A stretch of DNA of 64,000 nucleotides from Edolisoma coerulescens (lineage: Eukaryota > Chordata > Aves > Passeriformes > Campephagidae): NCBI GenBank assembly GCA_013397115.1, contig VWZW01007296.1, positions 417,003 through 481,002 on the forward strand, written 5' to 3'. Numbering within the stretch: position 1 is the first letter of the stretch; the number at the start of each line of letters is the position of its first letter. The notes beneath the pieces are model-generated. The model did not search any database. It was not told the DNA's origin and worked only from the letters and a program-made list of their open reading frames with translations. Shown here piece by piece: positions 62,954 to 64,000 of the stretch. A program made the translations under genes and the position numbers.

Positions 62954-64000
62954 GACGTTTGTCCCCACCACCCTCCTGCCCTCGGGATGCCCCAGCCAGA
63001 CACCAGCTGGGCAGGGTGGAACAAGTGCCATTGAGCTGCTCTCCGGCCACAGCCAAGTCCAAGTCCCTGGGCAGCCACAGGAGATACTGGAGATGGCGTG
63101 TGAAATGTGACAGCTGGACGTGACTGGCTTCATCCAGCTGCACTCGCATCAGACACCTCACAGAACTGGCATGAGACCTGAGATCGGGGGAATACAGCCT
63201 CATGTTAGGGGAGGGGCTGGAAGATGAATATTCCCAGTTTTTAGTAAGTTTAAAGGGGTGCACAAAGCAATCGCAGTTGTGGTTCCATGAACAATGGAAA
63301 CTACTTCCTCAAATAGTCCTTACTGCAGTAGAAAGGTTTTTTAATCACTGCACATGCACTTTCTACTTTAAATTGCCCAAGAATGTATTGATAGTGTTTC
63401 ACTAAGTAACATGGCTAAAAACTGGAAGCCATGTCTTTATTAATGGATTCATCCCACAGGGCTTCTGGGAAAGGAGACTTGCACCTGCCGAGCTGCAGAG
63501 GCTGCATGGGGCAGGGGGGGTACCTGACCCTCCCCTCCTCCTGGGGCTTCAGAGTTTGGCACTAGGGCAATACGAAGCTTTGTTGCTTGGCTTCCCTATT
63601 TATGGTTTTGACTGCAAAATACCTCAACTGTCTTCCCCAAGGGATGATTAGTGACTGTTTCAGTGACAAACCCTGCTTCAAGCTTTGCTTTGCACTAAAA
63701 CTGGCTTCTCTCTCCCCTTGGTGCACCTTGGTGTTGGTGTCACCAGCCACAAGGGTCTACTGGTCCTGTCACAGACCAGCAGCAGACATCTGCAGGAACG
63801 CTGGTGGTGTTGTCACGGGGGTCAGAGGTGGCAGGCAGGAGCCAGGAGTGCGAGCACACAGCCCCGAGTGGCTGCTGTGCTCAAAACCTGCTTTGTGCAG
63901 GAGAAAATGCCTTAAGAGACAAAGGTTCTAACAGCCAACTAAAAGATGAGGCCATCACGACACACTGCTCTAGCCATGAACTGCTCTGTGCTTTCTCTTC
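62954..64000 (+). other. CAND2: CAND2 3' UTR and flank
   Basis: About 1 kb after the CAND2 stop reaches the window end without a supported exon. I saw no canonical AATAAA, so the 3' end may use a variant hexamer or lie beyond the window. Open frames here (for example 63587-63931) have no recognisable features. Confidence 0.45.

Overview
This window is vertebrate nuclear DNA, almost certainly from a bird. Genes are split into many short exons with GT-AG introns, CpG islands mark the promoters, and the only recognisable dispersed repeats are CR1-type LINE fragments, the dominant avian retroposon. Five protein-coding genes can be reconstructed exon by exon with consistent splice phases: THUMPD3 (+), VHL (+), IRAK2 (+), SEC13 (-) and CAND2 (+). 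All have human counterparts on 3p25. I saw no prokaryotic, viral or CRISPR-like content and no credible new biological system.

Layout. 1-15.4 kb: no supported gene, one CR1 fragment. 15.4-20.5 kb: CpG island and THUMPD3, a tRNA guanosine N2-methyltransferase whose N-terminal coding part is lost at a one-base N. 20.5-22.8 kb: spacer with two CR1 3' ends in inverted orientation. 22.8-24.1 kb: VHL, with exon 1 cut by an N, and a 114-base N gap and long pyrimidine tract in intron 1; its 3' UTR probably runs to about 26.2 kb. 27.6-40.4 kb: IRAK2, complete in 13 coding exons. 40.4-44.0 kb: the two convergent 3' ends of IRAK2 and SEC13, with an orphan CpG island between them. 44.0-49.86 kb: SEC13, complete in nine exons on the minus strand. 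49.86-50.33 kb: a 465-bp divergent CpG promoter holding a (CACGG)14 array and a small gap. 50.33-62.95 kb: CAND2, complete in 15 exons, then its 3' flank to the window end.

The genes do not form one pathway. VHL (substrate receptor of a CUL2 ubiquitin ligase) and CAND2 (cullin exchange factor family) both belong to cullin-RING ligase biology. IRAK2 is a Toll/IL-1 receptor signalling pseudokinase. SEC13 is a beta-propeller of COPII and the nuclear pore. THUMPD3 modifies tRNA. The most notable points are the head-to-head SEC13/CAND2 promoter, an ATG-only first coding exon in SEC13, a GC-AG intron and a termination-overlapping uORF in IRAK2, a 21-bp minisatellite repeating a splice-donor-like motif in THUMPD3, and the unassigned CpG island at 42.75 kb. 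Exon limits were read by eye from splice consensus and protein similarity recalled from memory; no alignment or database search was run.
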